From positions 124,001 to 188,000 of the forward strand of contig JAHQIY010000017.1 of the NCBI GenBank assembly GCA_019054805.1: DNA of 64,000 nt. Reading direction: 5' to 3'. Position numbers and translations under genes: made by a program. The DNA is from Brachionus manjavacas. Lineage: Eukaryota; Rotifera; Eurotatoria; Ploima; Brachionidae. The stretch's first letter is position 1. Every line of letters starts with the position of its first letter. The notes under the pieces were generated by a model. That model did no database searches. It worked only from the letters and a program-made list of their open reading frames with translations, and was not told where the DNA came from. Positions 22,612 to 36,300 of the stretch are shown one piece after another.

Positions 22612-24599
22612 TATGAAATAAAGTTAATGGTCTGCTTTTGCAGTGCTATGTTTACATTGTTTAGATTCATTTCAAATTTATTACCTTTGAAACTTTTTCA
22701 TTACGGTTTTGACAATTCTTCTATTTAATTTATTTAATTATTTTGAATCTACTATTTTTTCTTATTTTTGTTAATGATTTACCGTTTTTATTCAAAAATT
22801 TAAATATCAAAATGTTTGCAAGTATCACGTGCAAATTAGTATCTCTGATGAAGATCTTGAAACAGCTTGTTGGGAAGTTTAAATTTTAAAGCAAAGATTT
22901 TAAATAAATGAACTTCTTTTACCAAAATTGATATCAACTGGTCTGAGACTTTTTGCGCGATTGCTGCTAATAATAAAAAAATTGTATCCAGAAAAGGTCA
23001 AAAAAGGTTATGAAGAGATCTTATTAGTGAGGAAAATTTGTTTATTAGGCTTCATAATTGATTAAGATCTAAACTCTACAAAACTTGCCTCAAATCTATC
23101 TATCAAAGTAATAAAAACTTATTTTCTAACTTAAATTAGCAAAAAGTTGTTATTTTTATCTCATTTGAAACTTTTGAATTTAAAAGTGAATAGTTCTGGT
23201 GAAATAATGCTTTAGAAAAATATGGTCTTTATTCATTTCAACACAGAATGTTTGAAAGAATGCCAACTTTTTGTTTCAAATCTATTTTATTTTACAATTC
23301 TTTCTTAAATTTAGAAAAATGAATCAAAAAAATAGGCAAGTTGAAGTTTGAGATCAAGATCAAAAGATCAAAATATAAATTGTAATATTTTTTTCAATAA
23401 TTGAAAAGAAATACATTTTTTCCATAACATTAACTTGATTTATAAAGATTTAGTTGCAAAATTTGAATTATTTAAACTTAAATACCTTGTTGTTAAATTT
23501 CTTCAAATAACAATCTAATCAATAATTTTATTTAGAATTTTTTTATCCTTTTTAATGAATTTAAAAAAAAAATGGAGTGTAATCAGTCTCTCAAGGCATG
23601 GGAACTACTGTTGATTAATCTTGAAATCAAAAAAATTAAATTGCTTATTTTGAATTTAATAATTGAATTTAAGTTTTAAATTTAATTTTGAATGTCTGAT
23701 ATAAATATCTAAAGATAAACTCTTTTAATTAAATATTTTGAATTGATCCTCAACTTCAAGATGCCGTATAATCTAGCATTACTTTAAATTTACACATATA
23801 CTGCATGTTTCTAAAATTACTATAAAATAAATATATGTATCAATTTTTAGTTATAATAAATCAAACAGTATAAAACAAAAAGAGGAAATCATGTTAGAAA
23901 AGTCAATTATTGTTAAATTAGACAAATTTAGGTAAATTTAATATAAAAATGTTTGCTGATAATACCACGATTATTCATTCGATAAAGATTTGGACATTTT
24001 TTTAATAAATTTTTAAACGACTATTAAAAAGTTCTAAGTAACTGGTCTTCTAATAACAAGATATTTATTAGTTGCTCTACCTCTTTGTTTGTTCGACTTC
24101 TTGTTTTTAATGTACTCATAAATTCCTTCTGAAGATTTTTTTATATAGTCTATCACCATTATGAAGAGAAAAGAGGCAAAAATTTCTATTTTGTCATAGT
24201 TTGATTATTTCTTCACTCTTTTGTGTTATTGTTCAAAAGAGGAAATAATTTAACTTGCTAATTTAAATTAAAATTTGAAATTAATAGCTATATAAACTTT
24301 ATTATTATTATTATTATTTTTAATAGCTTTGTGATCGAGAGATCAATATTGAAGTTTTCAATATTCAAACATTATGTCTTCAAATAAAACCATCTAATTT
24401 TTAAAGATTCAAAAAAATTCTAAATCTAAATAATTAAATATTTTACTTTTTTTAAGTATTTTATTTATATTAATACTTTTTAAAATAAGTTTTTTTTTTA
24501 AATTAAATGAATTAAGTGTTAATCGGTCTTTTAAAAACGAGTAGCTTAATTAAACCAACCGATTCAATAGCTGAATCATGTCGCCCCTTTTTCTTCTTC
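22612..24599. other. AT-rich intergenic region, nothing recognised
   Basis: No gene-like frames. A (TTA)n microsatellite lies at about 24298-24318. Some short frames near 22920-23030 look protein-like but fit no family with confidence. Confidence 0.45.
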
Positions 24600-24870
24600 A
24601 AAAACAATTTTCGTTAGTCTTGTTTTGAACTAAAGTTTCCTAATCATCAGAATTGATCTAGTGGATCGATGCTGAACTTTCTCAAGCGTATCAATATCTT
24701 CTAGAAGCTAACGTCGCTTAACTGGTACATAGAAGCGCATGCACAAATGTTGTATAAAGTATTTAAAGAGTTTTAACATCCATTTACAAAAAATGATTTC
24801 AAGATTATACCTAACATTGAGTTAGCATCCTCTGTCAAATATTGTTTCCATTTTAAATCATTTGAAATAT
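24600..24870 (-). mobile_element. Decayed LINE RT fragment
   Basis: On the minus strand broken frames give TFVHARLYVPV followed by LLEDIDTLEKVQHRSTRSIL, the pattern of the RT C-terminal region (RPHLEYA...W.P....DI..LE.VQR.ATK) seen intact at 56687-57648. Many stops; dead. Confidence 0.6.
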
Positions 24871-25325
24871 TCTAACCCATATATATTTTTTTACATTTTT
24901 TAAATTTTTTTAAACTCTAAATTAAATAATAAATTAGTAAGCAATTCAACTGAAACTGATTAAATTAATTTTTTACTTTAAATTAACGATTTCAGTTTTG
25001 AGCTTTAAAACAATTAAAAAATTTAACTTAGGATGAAATTTTGTCTAATTTTTTATTATTTACCGCTACGATGCCTATAAGTCGGCCTGTACTTCATAAC
25101 TGGTTGACGTCTAACCTTTCTTTATATACATTCTTGTAACTATATATTAGAAATTTCCTATCTTTATTTCAAATTTGTAACTTTATTTTCTGTAAAAAAT
25201 TAATCAATCAATTGTACCTATTTATGTTATTACTCATCTCTTAGTTTTTTATACTATTGAACCATTATTTAATTTATTTTTTATTTATTTCTTATTCACA
25301 ACTAATTTATTGAATTACTTTTAAT

Positions 25326-25398
25326 CTACTTTATCTTGCTTTCGGAAGCCATCTCCGCAAGCTCGCTTGCTGTAGCTATTTATTAATTATTATTATTA

Positions 25399-25453
<55 letters not shown>

Positions 25454-25455
25454 CT
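25326..25455 (+). repeat. LINE 3' end, structure copy 2 with long (ATT)n tail
   Basis: The outer pairing CTAC/GTAG encloses hairpins GCTT-TCG-GAAGC and GCAAGC-TC-GCTTGC (25326-25376), followed directly by about 75 bp of (ATT)n. The upstream LINE body is not recognisable in the preceding 200 bp. Confidence 0.6.
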
Positions 25456-25689
25456 ATTTTTCCTTTATCTCAAATATTTTTTTAAATATTATAAAAATTC
25501 TTGTTTATTTGCTAAATAGAAAAAAATTTTCTTTTAAAAAATCAGTCACAATTGACTCCGTTGAAGAAGTTCTTTTAGATTTTTTTACTTCAAATCATTT
25601 TACTTTTTAACAATTTTTCAAACTTCTTAAAATTATTTATTGATTCACTTTAAAAAGGTTAAGACATATTGGCATTAGTGGAAATTTCA

Positions 25690-26345
25690 TTTTTGGATTG
25701 ATAATTTTTTTAGGACAGGCACAAACGTATTGTTAGATTATCGAAGAATTATGGAGGGTGATGCAATATCAAGCAAGGCCAGAGTCACAAGCACGATGCC
25801 ACAAGGTTCTAGCTTGGGGCCAATTAATTACAAAAATTTGTTCAAAATGTATGCGGATGACAGTTGAAAGTGCTGAGAAAAGAAAGCAACTGCAATTTGA
25901 CAAAGATGGAATGGCTGACTTACAAGTACTTCCGTACTTTGAATTCAAGGTTGAAGTTTAGTCTCCACAAAGAAAATCAGATATAACAATACAGAAAATG
26001 TTTGAGAAGAGAGCCACACGAATACCACTCGCTCATAGAGACTTTAGTTACAAGGAATGAAAAGGAGAAATGGAACTAACAACACTCGAATTGAGAAGAG
26101 AAAGAAAGAGAAGATTTGATTCAAATGCTAAGAATGTTTACAAGCATAGAAAAGGTCAAATTGTCATGCAAACTAGTGCTAATGAACCAAATTAATTTAA
26201 CAGGTCCTGCGGCATCAACAAGGGTTCATGTGTAGAAAAAAAGATTGCAAAGTTTTACGAGTAGAGAAATTAACGATTTAACAGAGAAATGGAATGCAGT
26301 ACTAAAGGAAAGAAGAATATAAGAAGATAGATAGCAAAATGAAAA
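25690..26345 (+). mobile_element. Decayed LINE reverse transcriptase
   Basis: Frames on the plus strand give TMPQGSSLGP at about 25790 and LFKMYADDS at about 25850, the RT motifs that precede and contain the catalytic YADD, then IQKMFEKRATRIPLAHRD and LTTLELRRER, typical of the RT C-terminal region. Frameshifts and stops lie between the blocks, so it is non-functional. Class: non-LTR, CR1/jockey-like by motif style. Confidence 0.7.
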
Positions 26346-26687
26346 GCAAATCAAGTGTCTAAAGATTTAAATTATTTTTATTAGTTTATAAATTGGTCTT
26401 GAGAAAAAAATCATGAGTTTTTCAATTTATGTTTTTTTTTAAAGCCTTAAGATTTTCATTCATTAGGGTCATTTTAAGATTAATTTTACACTTGGTTTAA
26501 ACAAACATTATTTCTTTCCTAAAAGATTAATCTTAAATATAAATAAAAGTATTTTAACAATAAAAAAATCAACAAATTCATTATATTTTTCAAATAATTT
26601 GAAATCAAAAAAATTAAAATCCTTTTATCAATAGCATTTATTAATAATTAACAATAAGCTATCTAGAAGAACAAAACTAATTAAAAT

Positions 26688-28813
26688 TTATTCTGATTTT
26701 ATATGTTCAGCAGTTTGTTGACTAATCTCTTCTTGTTGCGGCTCAGTCACAGCAACAGTGTCCTCTCCGGATGAACCAAATTCATTTGTTCTCTTTTTGT
26801 CTACCGGATAAATCCATTTTTGATACAAATATATAAAAAATATAATATCTAAAAAAAATGAAATAAATAAATATTGTTAATAAAAGAAAAAAAAAATAAA
26901 TCACCATCTCTAAAGCATCCGATTCGATACATGGTCGGCATTTCGATAACAAACGCAAATAAATCATCTATGAATGTATTTAAAGCTTTATAAGTCATCA
27001 TTCGCCATGGCAAATGAGCTACAGATTTAAGTTTATAATTGATAAATAGCTGAGGTGTCATCATAATAAAACCTTAAAAAAATTTAATTTTTAAAATTTT
27101 CATTTTTATCAATTGCATACCAAAAGTGAGTAAAAATCCATAGATCATTGACAAGACCCACGAGTACCATCCTTTGTGTTCGTGGTAAATTAGCGAATAG
27201 ACAGCATATCCGATTACCAGTGGAAACAAAACCCACGATAAATACTTAAAGGCCAATCGATCATAATCATCTGTGTTCGACTTTACATAAGAGACCTTAT
27301 GGGCAAAATGCACTCTGGGTATAAGACCAAAATATTTATTATCGTAGTCATATGTAACATTTAAGACTTTAGGTATCTTCCACAAATCAATTAACAAACC
27401 AACACCAACACTAATTCTAACTACTGTATTTGTTTCATTGTCTAATACATACAACAAAATAATCAATTGTGTAAAGCAGCCGAAAAGGACAGAATTAACT
27501 GACAGACCTTCTATATCTTTACGGTTTTTCCAAAATTGAATATCTTTAATAAATTTTTTATTATTTTTTTTCAAAATTAAAAATAAAATTTTACCATTCT
27601 TAAAAGCTAGAAACTCAAACACACTATGCACAATTGTCACAGCAACTGTCACTGCCAACAGATACGGATTTGTGTCTAGCAAAGTTTTTTTGAGTGTGTC
27701 TTGATCTTCTTCGCTGGCATCATCTGAAAAATAATTTGACCATTGATTTTTCATCGATTGAGAAACGTACAACTGCCATTTCCACAGCTGAAGGTGCGTG
27801 AAAGTCAGCGACAAATTCAAATGAGTTAGCGTGTCATTTATGGGCTGATAATCAGAATTCAAATTCCAATAGTCATTCAGAAAAATTATAGGATAATATT
27901 TGCCACTAGCCTTGTCAAATTCAACATCTTTAATTTAAAATTATTTTAATAAATTTTAAACAATTATTTTTGAATTTTGTTCTCACGCTCATTCATCGGA
28001 GGCGGAACTGTGTTTTGAACCCACAGCGACTGATCATCAATTAAGTTGATGGTCAAATTCGGATGCCAATGAGATATAATCTCGACTAGATTATCAGCCG
28101 CCTTTTGCTGATACTCTTCGCTTTTATCACTGCTTCCAGTTAGTAAATTTTTTGTCTTTTTATACGTTTTTTTCATATATTTGTTAAGTCCTGAAAAAGA
28201 TATATTTTCAATGAAATTTTTTTAAATTGAAAAAATTTTAATTCAACTTTTAAAAGAAGAAAAAGTCATGCGCTTGGAATAAGTTTCTTTATCCTTAGGA
28301 TTTGGTGAGCGTCCATTTTCGGTAAAAAATACATGCAAATAAATCGAGCCATTATTTTTCATTATCTAAATAAAGCAATTTTTAATTAATTGCCCAACAA
28401 CAACAACAAAATAAAATATTTACTTCAGTGAGTTCAAAGTTTCCATTTAACTTTAAAATTCCATCTTTTTCCGGTCCCATGTTCCAATTTCCATATTCAA
28501 TAGCTGGTTGAAACCAATAAAGAGCCTTCTGATCATCGAAGCTATCAAAATAATCATGTTCGGACAAGTAAACATGCATGTCAAAGATTGAGCCCTTTGG
28601 GAAAACGTTTCCTGGATTCGAGCTTGCCACTACTGATTGTGAATCGCCCGTGCTAGTTTGTGCTTGAGGCTTTGATTTGAAAAAACCTGACGTAACTTGG
28701 GAAATGAAATAAAAAATCAACATTTGCTTGATCACATTTTGAATCATTTTCCAGGTCTGATTTCCTTGATTCTCTTGATTAGCTGCGCCTTGGGCGACAT
28801 CTTGATCTGGCAT
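26688..28813 (-). CDS. CLPTM1: CLPTM1 (cleft lip and palate transmembrane protein 1)
   Basis: Seven exons, 28813-28424, 28365-28248, 28190-27987, 27927-27595, 27543-27121, 27072-26905 and 26848-26688, join in frame to 598 residues (human 669). CLPTM1 is a multi-pass ER/Golgi membrane protein that retains GABA-A receptor subunits; in this lineage the role is inferred from family. Diagnostic stretches run in order: GSIYLHVFFT, KKTKNLLTG, EIISHWHPNLTINLIDD, YYPIIFLNDYW, LLDTNPYLLAVTV, SVFEFLAFKN, LYVLDNET, KGWYSWVLSMIYGFLLTFGF, SVAHLPWRMMTYKALNTFIDDLFAF and RIGCFRDD. One membrane anchor lies near the N-terminus (IKQMLIFYFISQV) and about five in the C-terminal half. The C-tail is short and polar (GSSGEDT...), which accounts for much of the length difference. 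All introns are short (57-67 bp). Confidence 0.97.
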
Positions 28814-30965
28814 TATAAAAAATAACTTTTCTCTTAAATAAAGGTTTTTATTTTTTTTTCTAGTTTGTGATGATAATTTAAGTAGTATGTTTTAGTTTTA
28901 CATTTTAATTTAGAATTGCAGTGACTGTATAATTTAATATTTCAAATTTTTTTTTCATCTAGTTGAAATAATTGTCTTTTCGGCATAAAATTAAGATAAT
29001 AACGCCGCTTTGGAAAAAATAATTTATTTTATGGGTCAAAAAATTTGGGATATGAAATATCAAATATTCCTATTCAAAAAAAAATAATTAATTTTTAAAT
29101 TTATTTATTGTATCAAATTTAAACAATAAAAATTTAGTTTATAGTTTTATGATGACATTCATTTAAAAGTTTGAAAAATACAATAAAAATTTATGAATGA
29201 TTTACTTAGAAATTGCACATTGCATTTAAATACTAATTCATTTAAAGAATTAATTTTTGAAATTGTGCACTCCTAAATTGTATGAAATTATATTGCAGAG
29301 AAATACATTAATGTATTATTTATAATAATTTAAAGAAATATTTTTTCGAGTTATAAAATAATTTTAAAGATTTTTTCTTTTTTGTTGCCTTTTATGGCCT
29401 AAAAGCCCTGAAAGACTTGTTTCAAAATTAAATTTTTTGGAAAATTTTCTACCATTTCATAAAATAAAAATTTAGCTCAATTTTTGAACAGAAATTTTTT
29501 ATATCAATATTGATTTACTTTTTTATAGCAGTTAATTTTAATTAATTTTGTCAAATAACCTCTCATGGATCATTATTTATCATTCAAAGAATATTTTTTT
29601 AATTTACATGGTTAATAAACTTGTAGCTTGTGCTCATGTCTTTAAAAGATCGAATACCACTTCATTTATTAAAATTCATTGTTAATTAAAAAAACTAAAT
29701 TACTAAAATATAATTTTTGAATATTGAATACTTGAATATTGAAAATTCAAACACTGATCTTTTGATCACCAACTTTTTGAACAAAAATATGCGAAATTTC
29801 TCTCTTCAGTAGTTGTTTTTGATATATTTTCAATTAGATTTCCCACTTTTCTATGATTAAAATTAAAATTTCTCGGGTCATTTGTTTTAAAATTTGTTTT
29901 AAAAATTTCAGGTAAGTTATGCTAAAACAATGTCTTATTATATTAATACTTTTCTAATTATACTAATTTCAATATTTAAGCTAATAGCGTCAAACTTGAA
30001 TCTAAACAATTTTAGTTTTTAAAAATTCTTAAATTTTAGTCAATTTGCTTTTGTCTCTTTTTTAAAAAATAACACAAGAGAGTTGAACAATGTTCAACAA
30101 AAAAAGTGCAATAAAGTTCTAAATAAAGTAAATAGTGTAAACATTTATTAAATTCATTTAGAGTTTTTTGTTTTGCAATTTCAGTGTATTAGTAAAAATT
30201 TAAATTTCAATCCATAATCCAGAATTAAAAAATTTTAATAAAAAATTTAAAATTGCTCATCTTGTTCAAGTTTAAAAGTGAAATTTTGCGCAGTTATTTT
30301 TTACCAATTTGTTTAAAAAAATTTTAAACAAATTGGTAAATAATAACTATATCCACTTATTTAAACAAATTGATTAAAATTTCTTATTAAATTCTTATTA
30401 AATTAATACTTATTTAAATTAATGCATTTTCAATTCTTTACATGTTTTGAATTAAAATTAGATTAAATTGATGCTCAAAAATCATCATTATTCATTTTGT
30501 ACTCCTAGTATTCACTAGAACTAGACAATAAACCTAAGATACACTTTTTTCAAGAATAAAATCAAAAATTGGCAATAATTTTTATTTATAAGTTCATGAA
30601 ATCAACTATTAATTTTTTTTTATTTTAAAAATAACTTTATAACAAATCTTTTTATTTTTAAATACAGCAGCTTAAATTTTAATAAAAAACGCAAAGCTTT
30701 ATTCTGATTTATTTACAATTTTTTTTACTTTTATTTAATTTAGAATTTTAATGTATCTAAGATGACAAAAACTCTTGTTCAATCGAGTAATGTTCACTGG
30801 TTTCTATAATAATTTTTTTTTATTAAATTTCAATTAAAATTTATGCTGAATAAAAAAATATATAAAAAAAAGAATTTATACAAATAAAGAGTCAGGGTTT
30901 TATTTTTTGTTGTCAATAATAAATGCTAATCTTAGAAAAACTGCACATGATAAAGTTGAATTTAA
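28814..30965. other. AT-rich intergenic region
   Basis: No genes recognised. The only notable structure is the perfect hairpin at 30301-30339. Confidence 0.5.
30301..30339. repeat. Perfect 18-bp inverted repeat (hairpin)
   Basis: TTACCAATTTGTTTAAAA and its exact reverse complement are separated by only three A. It is too short and isolated to be called a transposon. Confidence 0.6.
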
Positions 30966-33351
30966 TTAAAGTTTAAGGGCTTCCTTTAGCATTGAAACCA
31001 TACTTGACTTTGCTTCAGTATCTAAACAAAAAAACAAATAAAATACTAGTTTCCTAATTAATTATGCTTTAAATACCATCACTGGTTCCACTTATATCAG
31101 CTCCGAGCTCCAGCTTTTTCTTCTGAATCTTGAGCATCATTTCGTCTATTGTGTTTTTGGACAATAGTTTATAAACAGTGACCTCTTTTGTTTGACCTAA
31201 TCGGTGACATCTGTCCTCGGCTTGCTTATCATTGAACGGATTATAGTCAATATCATGCAGAATGACCGTGTTTGCTGCGGCAAGATTTATTCCCACTCCG
31301 CCAGCTTTAGTCGTGAGTAAAAAAACAAATATTTCATTGTCTTGATTAAATCTATCGATTAGATCTAATCGATCGTTGACTGCCGTAGAGCCATCTAATC
31401 TAAGGTATTTAAAATTCTTTTTTTTAAGAAATTCTTCTATCACATCTAACATGATCACAAATTGACTAAAAATCAGGCATCGACCACCCATTTCTTTCTT
31501 TTCCTGCAAAAGACTGTTCAAAACAGTGAATTTTCCCGAGTCAAAAATATTTTTATCGCTCAACTCAAAACCTTTAAGACACTAAAAAAAATTTATTATT
31601 AATTTATTTAAAAAAAAAACCAATAAACTACAAGACTTACTCGGTAGAGTGGACATAATTTGTGTAGTTCAAAATCACTCATCACATTCATATCTTCTAA
31701 AACATATTCATATACAGTTCCTGGCGATGATTCCTTTAAACAATTAAAAAAATTAGTTTTTCACTTTATTTTAAATTTTATTTTAAATTTAAATTTTTTT
31801 AAATTTACTTTCATTATCAATTTTGCCATTTGTTTAAGTTTTTCGTCTGTGTACAGCGATCTACGAAGTAATGGATGGTTGGCAGCTTTTCTTAGTTCCA
31901 TGATTATATTGTTCGGATTGTCTTCTATTTCTTTGCTTTTTTTCTCTACTTCCATCTCCCGCTTTTTCTTGGCATCAGCTTGAACAATATCGAATACTTC
32001 GTCGGTGTATTTTGCCGACACTTTGCTCATTTTGTCGTTCAAATCCTTAGCTTTTTCGACACTCTCGATTGTTAATTGATCTTGTCTTCTTTTGTAATAA
32101 GAAATCAAGCTCGAGTACTCTTTTTCTTGATGAACAGTCATGTCACAAAGCACAATCTCTTCGTACTTTTTTGGCAATTGTTTCAGCACTTCGGTTTTGA
32201 CTCGGCGCAAAATAAACGGTTTCATTATGCCTTTGGCCTGGGCTATTTTTTCGCTGTAAAAAGTGTCTGTGTCTGTGTTGGACTTAAAATTTTAACTCTT
32301 ATTCAAATAAATTAAGCTCGATTTATGTTTTAGATTTTATTTGAAAATTTTCCACTAATGACTATTTTTCATTCAGTTGTTAATTTAAAAAATAAATGTT
32401 GTTTTGTTTTAAGTCAATGCTGATAAATTTCGAATTTAATTGTTCCAAAGGGTAGATAACTAATTTTAATTAATGAATAAAATTTGATAAAAATTTTTAG
32501 ATCTGAACATTTTTTTTTAAAAAGTTAAATTAAATCAAATTTTTAAGTTTGTTAGTGTTAATTCTATAAATTTTAATTGTTACAAATAACACGAATTTAT
32601 TTAAAAAAAAATAATAATACTATATTAATCAAATTAATTTTTTTCAATGTCAATTTACTCAATTTTTCTTCATTCATTTTTTTCAGATAATTGAATTAAT
32701 TAAAATTAATAATTTAATTTTTAAAAAACTTGAAAGTTTAAATTTTAAGAAGCAAAGACACTTTTATTTCAGGTCTAAATTTTCTTTGTTTATCAGCTAT
32801 TCTGATTTAACAGGGGTATTTAACCAAATTTTACGATAATTTAATTATGGTTAAATTCTATAAGTTACAAATCAGAAATTACTAAAATTTAGTTAAAATA
32901 GAATTTATTAAAATTTTCGTAATCTTGAATTCGATGATCAATTCAAAGAGTTTATCTTCAGATATGGAGATAATATTAAATAATTAAAAATTGTAGTCAG
33001 AGGGAACACTTTTTTATCAATAGAGTAGTAAATGGTTGGAACAAGCTTCCTGAGGAAGTGATCAATTCCTGCTCAGTGAATCAATTCAAAAATTAGTACG
33101 ATAAGTTCAAAAATCTGTATCTATAGAAATTATCTAATAAATAGATAAAAAATTTTGTTGGGTGGAGCAGGTTAGATAGATGTGTCTAGTACTAATTCTT
33201 GAGAGTTGGCAATTGGAAGGAAAGCTACAATATTTTTCTTCGAAATTTGGATAATTATGAATAGCCTAATGTTTTGTTGTATAAACGGTGTAAATAGCTA
33301 CCATAGTAGTCTTCCGTGTAAGACTTGCCTGCAAGTTTCTTGCATTAGCTA

Positions 33352-33387
<36 letters not shown>

Positions 33388-36300
33388 ATTTGAATTAATA
33401 TAAATAATTTTAATGTAACATACTTAAAATGTTATGTAGATTTAAATAATCAAATAATTAAAACTATATTTTTTCTCAAACCACCGATTAAATCGATTTT
33501 TAAATTTAAATGCATAATCTGATTTTTTTTGAGTTTGAATTTGAATTCTTTTTTCAAAAGTAATTGTAAGAAAGATAAATGTTTATACTTACTTAAAAAA
33601 GAACAAATAAAAAAATATAAAAAAAGGATTAACCCAAGAATTAAAAAATTATTCTTTCATTTAAATGAAAAATTTAAAAACAAACTTTAAAAATCGATTT
33701 AATCAGTGGTTCGAGAAAATGTATAGTTTTGATTCTTTTATTTTTTAAATCTACTAAAAATTATTTAAATTAATTCAACGATTTATTTTATTTCAAAAGA
33801 TAAATTCTTTGAATTGATACAAAAAAATGTAATATTTTTTTTCATGGATAGACAATGAGATCAAACTTTTAAAAAATCATTTTCCTTTCTGTACTTTTTG
33901 TACTTTTTCAAAATATTATTTTATTTGGTCCTGTTCCTTTTTGTACTTTTTGTGATTAATGGTAAATTTAATTATTTTATTAAAACTCAAACGAGGTCCG
34001 GCGCAGAGCCCTGGTTTAGGGATTCGGGTATGCTGGAGTTAAGAAAAATATAAGTTAAATTTGAAATTTATATTTAGAATATAGATTTATAAAAGGTTTT
34101 TTTAATACCATTAAGAACAAAAAGTACAAAAAGGAATTAATTAGAAAAAGTACAAAAAGTACAGAAAGGATTTTTACTTTTAAATATTTTCATTGTCTAT
34201 ACCTCTTTTTTTTTTGAAAAAAATAAAATAAAATTTGAGGTGATTGGAATAAATAAATTTTACCCAACAAAAAAACTGTATCCCTATGAAACTTTTAGTT
34301 TTTTGAGAAAAAAACATTATAAATTAATTCTTAACAAGTTTTTTGAACAAAAATTTGGAAATTTTAGTTAATTCCTGCTTATTAGCTCTATACGATCATT
34401 TTATTTTGCATGAATTGTCCTTGTGTCATCACGATTGTATTGAAGGATAATTTATTCAAATTTTAGAAGTGATTAATTCAATTTTTTTCAAAATTTTTTT
34501 TCAATAACACTAAAAAATTTAAAATAAAATTACTAATTAAACTTGTTTCATTAGGTGATACATTTAAAAAAATATTCATTTTTTAAGAAAAAATTAAATA
34601 AAAAATTTCAGTCTATTTTTTAGAGTTTTTTTGTTTAACAACCTGTTCAAGCAATTAGCTTAAATTGTGTACTTACAGGTTTGGAGGCGAATATTTTGTT
34701 AACATACTGAGTTTTATGATTGAATATATCAGGCATGACAAAATAAAGTAGAGACATTAATTCGACTAGATTATTTTGTAGCGGAGTGCCAGTAAGCAGC
34801 AAACGATGCTTTGATCTGATCTTTACCAAACTCTGGTATCGCTGCGAGTTCATATTTTTGAGCATGTGTGCCTCGTCGAATATGCAGTATTCAAATTTTA
34901 GTTTTTTAAAAAAAGCCTTGTCCTCATTAGTGCTGTACAAGAGGTTGTAGGTGCTGAGAATGGCGTTCAGAGGCTTCTCGAATTTTTTGTTCAAAATATT
35001 GTAGCGTAGGTGACGCCGCTCTTCTAAGCTTCCCTGATAAACGGTGAAATAAAAACTCGGACTCCAGTTGGAAATCTCGCGCACCCAATTGTCCAAAGTG
35101 GACGGTGGCACCACTATCAGATTCAAACAGGACGGGTTGCCTTCTAGCAAATGGGTCAAAAAGGCAATCGTTTGGCACGTCTTGCCCAGTCCCATCTCAT
35201 CAGCCAAAATTCCGTTTATTTTCTCCTTGTGCAATAGACACAGCCAATTCAGCCCAATCAACTGATACGGCTTCAAGCTCATTCTGAACAAAAAAATTTT
35301 AAATTTCTAAATTTTTCAGCGAATCCATATTTTGGTAGCAAAAATAATAAACATCAGCAAAAAAAGAAAAAATAACACTCACGATTTATTCAACAATTTG
35401 GGCTGAAATTTAACTTCAAGTTGATTTTTTGATGGGTTATCATCACTAAATTGAATGAGCGAAGTGACTTTGTTTTCCATTTCTTGTGAAATTTTGACAC
35501 ACTTGTCGAGCAGAGTGGAAACTATGCTTCTAGCATAGATAATCTCTTTGATCGCTTTGAGAGCAATGCTGAGGTTTTTTTCTTCCAGCGTTTTTTCCAA
35601 GTGAGAAAAGTTGCGAAATGGCCTCAAGGAGATGAGAAGCTGGAGCCGTTTAGGCGATATGTTAATTATTGATTGAATGTCATCTGGCGATGCCTTGTTC
35701 ATGAGAGTAAACACTTCAAGACACTGTTCCTCGCTTAGTTTTTCCTCACTGTCCGAATCGGAGTCGTCCGAATAGGCGTCTTTGTCATACTCCTCTTGGG
35801 ACACTTCAGAACCGCTCTCGTCGCGGACTTTTGATTTTTTACTCTTTTTTTTTGACTTTTTTTTGGAATTTTTTTTAGGCTTTTCTTCCTCTTGTGACTT
35901 AGTTGGCTTGACTTCCTCCTCGTCAGATGAAGATTTGATCACTATTTTTTTTCTACTCTTTTTGCTTATTTCTTTGTCACTGTCACTTTTTTCATGTGTT
36001 GATTTTGACGAGCCGTCACTCTTGACATCATCGTCACTCTCCGAGTTGATCACCACTTTTCGGCGCTTTTTCACCGCCTTAATTGGATCTAAAGTAATTT
36101 ATAAGAATTTAATTTTTTTTTACAACAAAATAAGACAACTTTGAATAGGAAGTAATTTTCGCTTTTTGGACTGAGTGGTTGAGGTGGACTCAGTGGATTT
36201 GTTTGACTCGTTTGAAAGTCGATTGGCGTCGCGGGCCTGCTGGTTTTTGGCGCGTATTTTCTCGTCACCATCCGACCACTCTTCAATCAATAAACTGTCT

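Noticed and set aside
22920-23030. Frame with ISTGLRLFAR, faintly like an RNA methyltransferase motif
   Set aside because: The match is short and surrounded by stops with no second motif.
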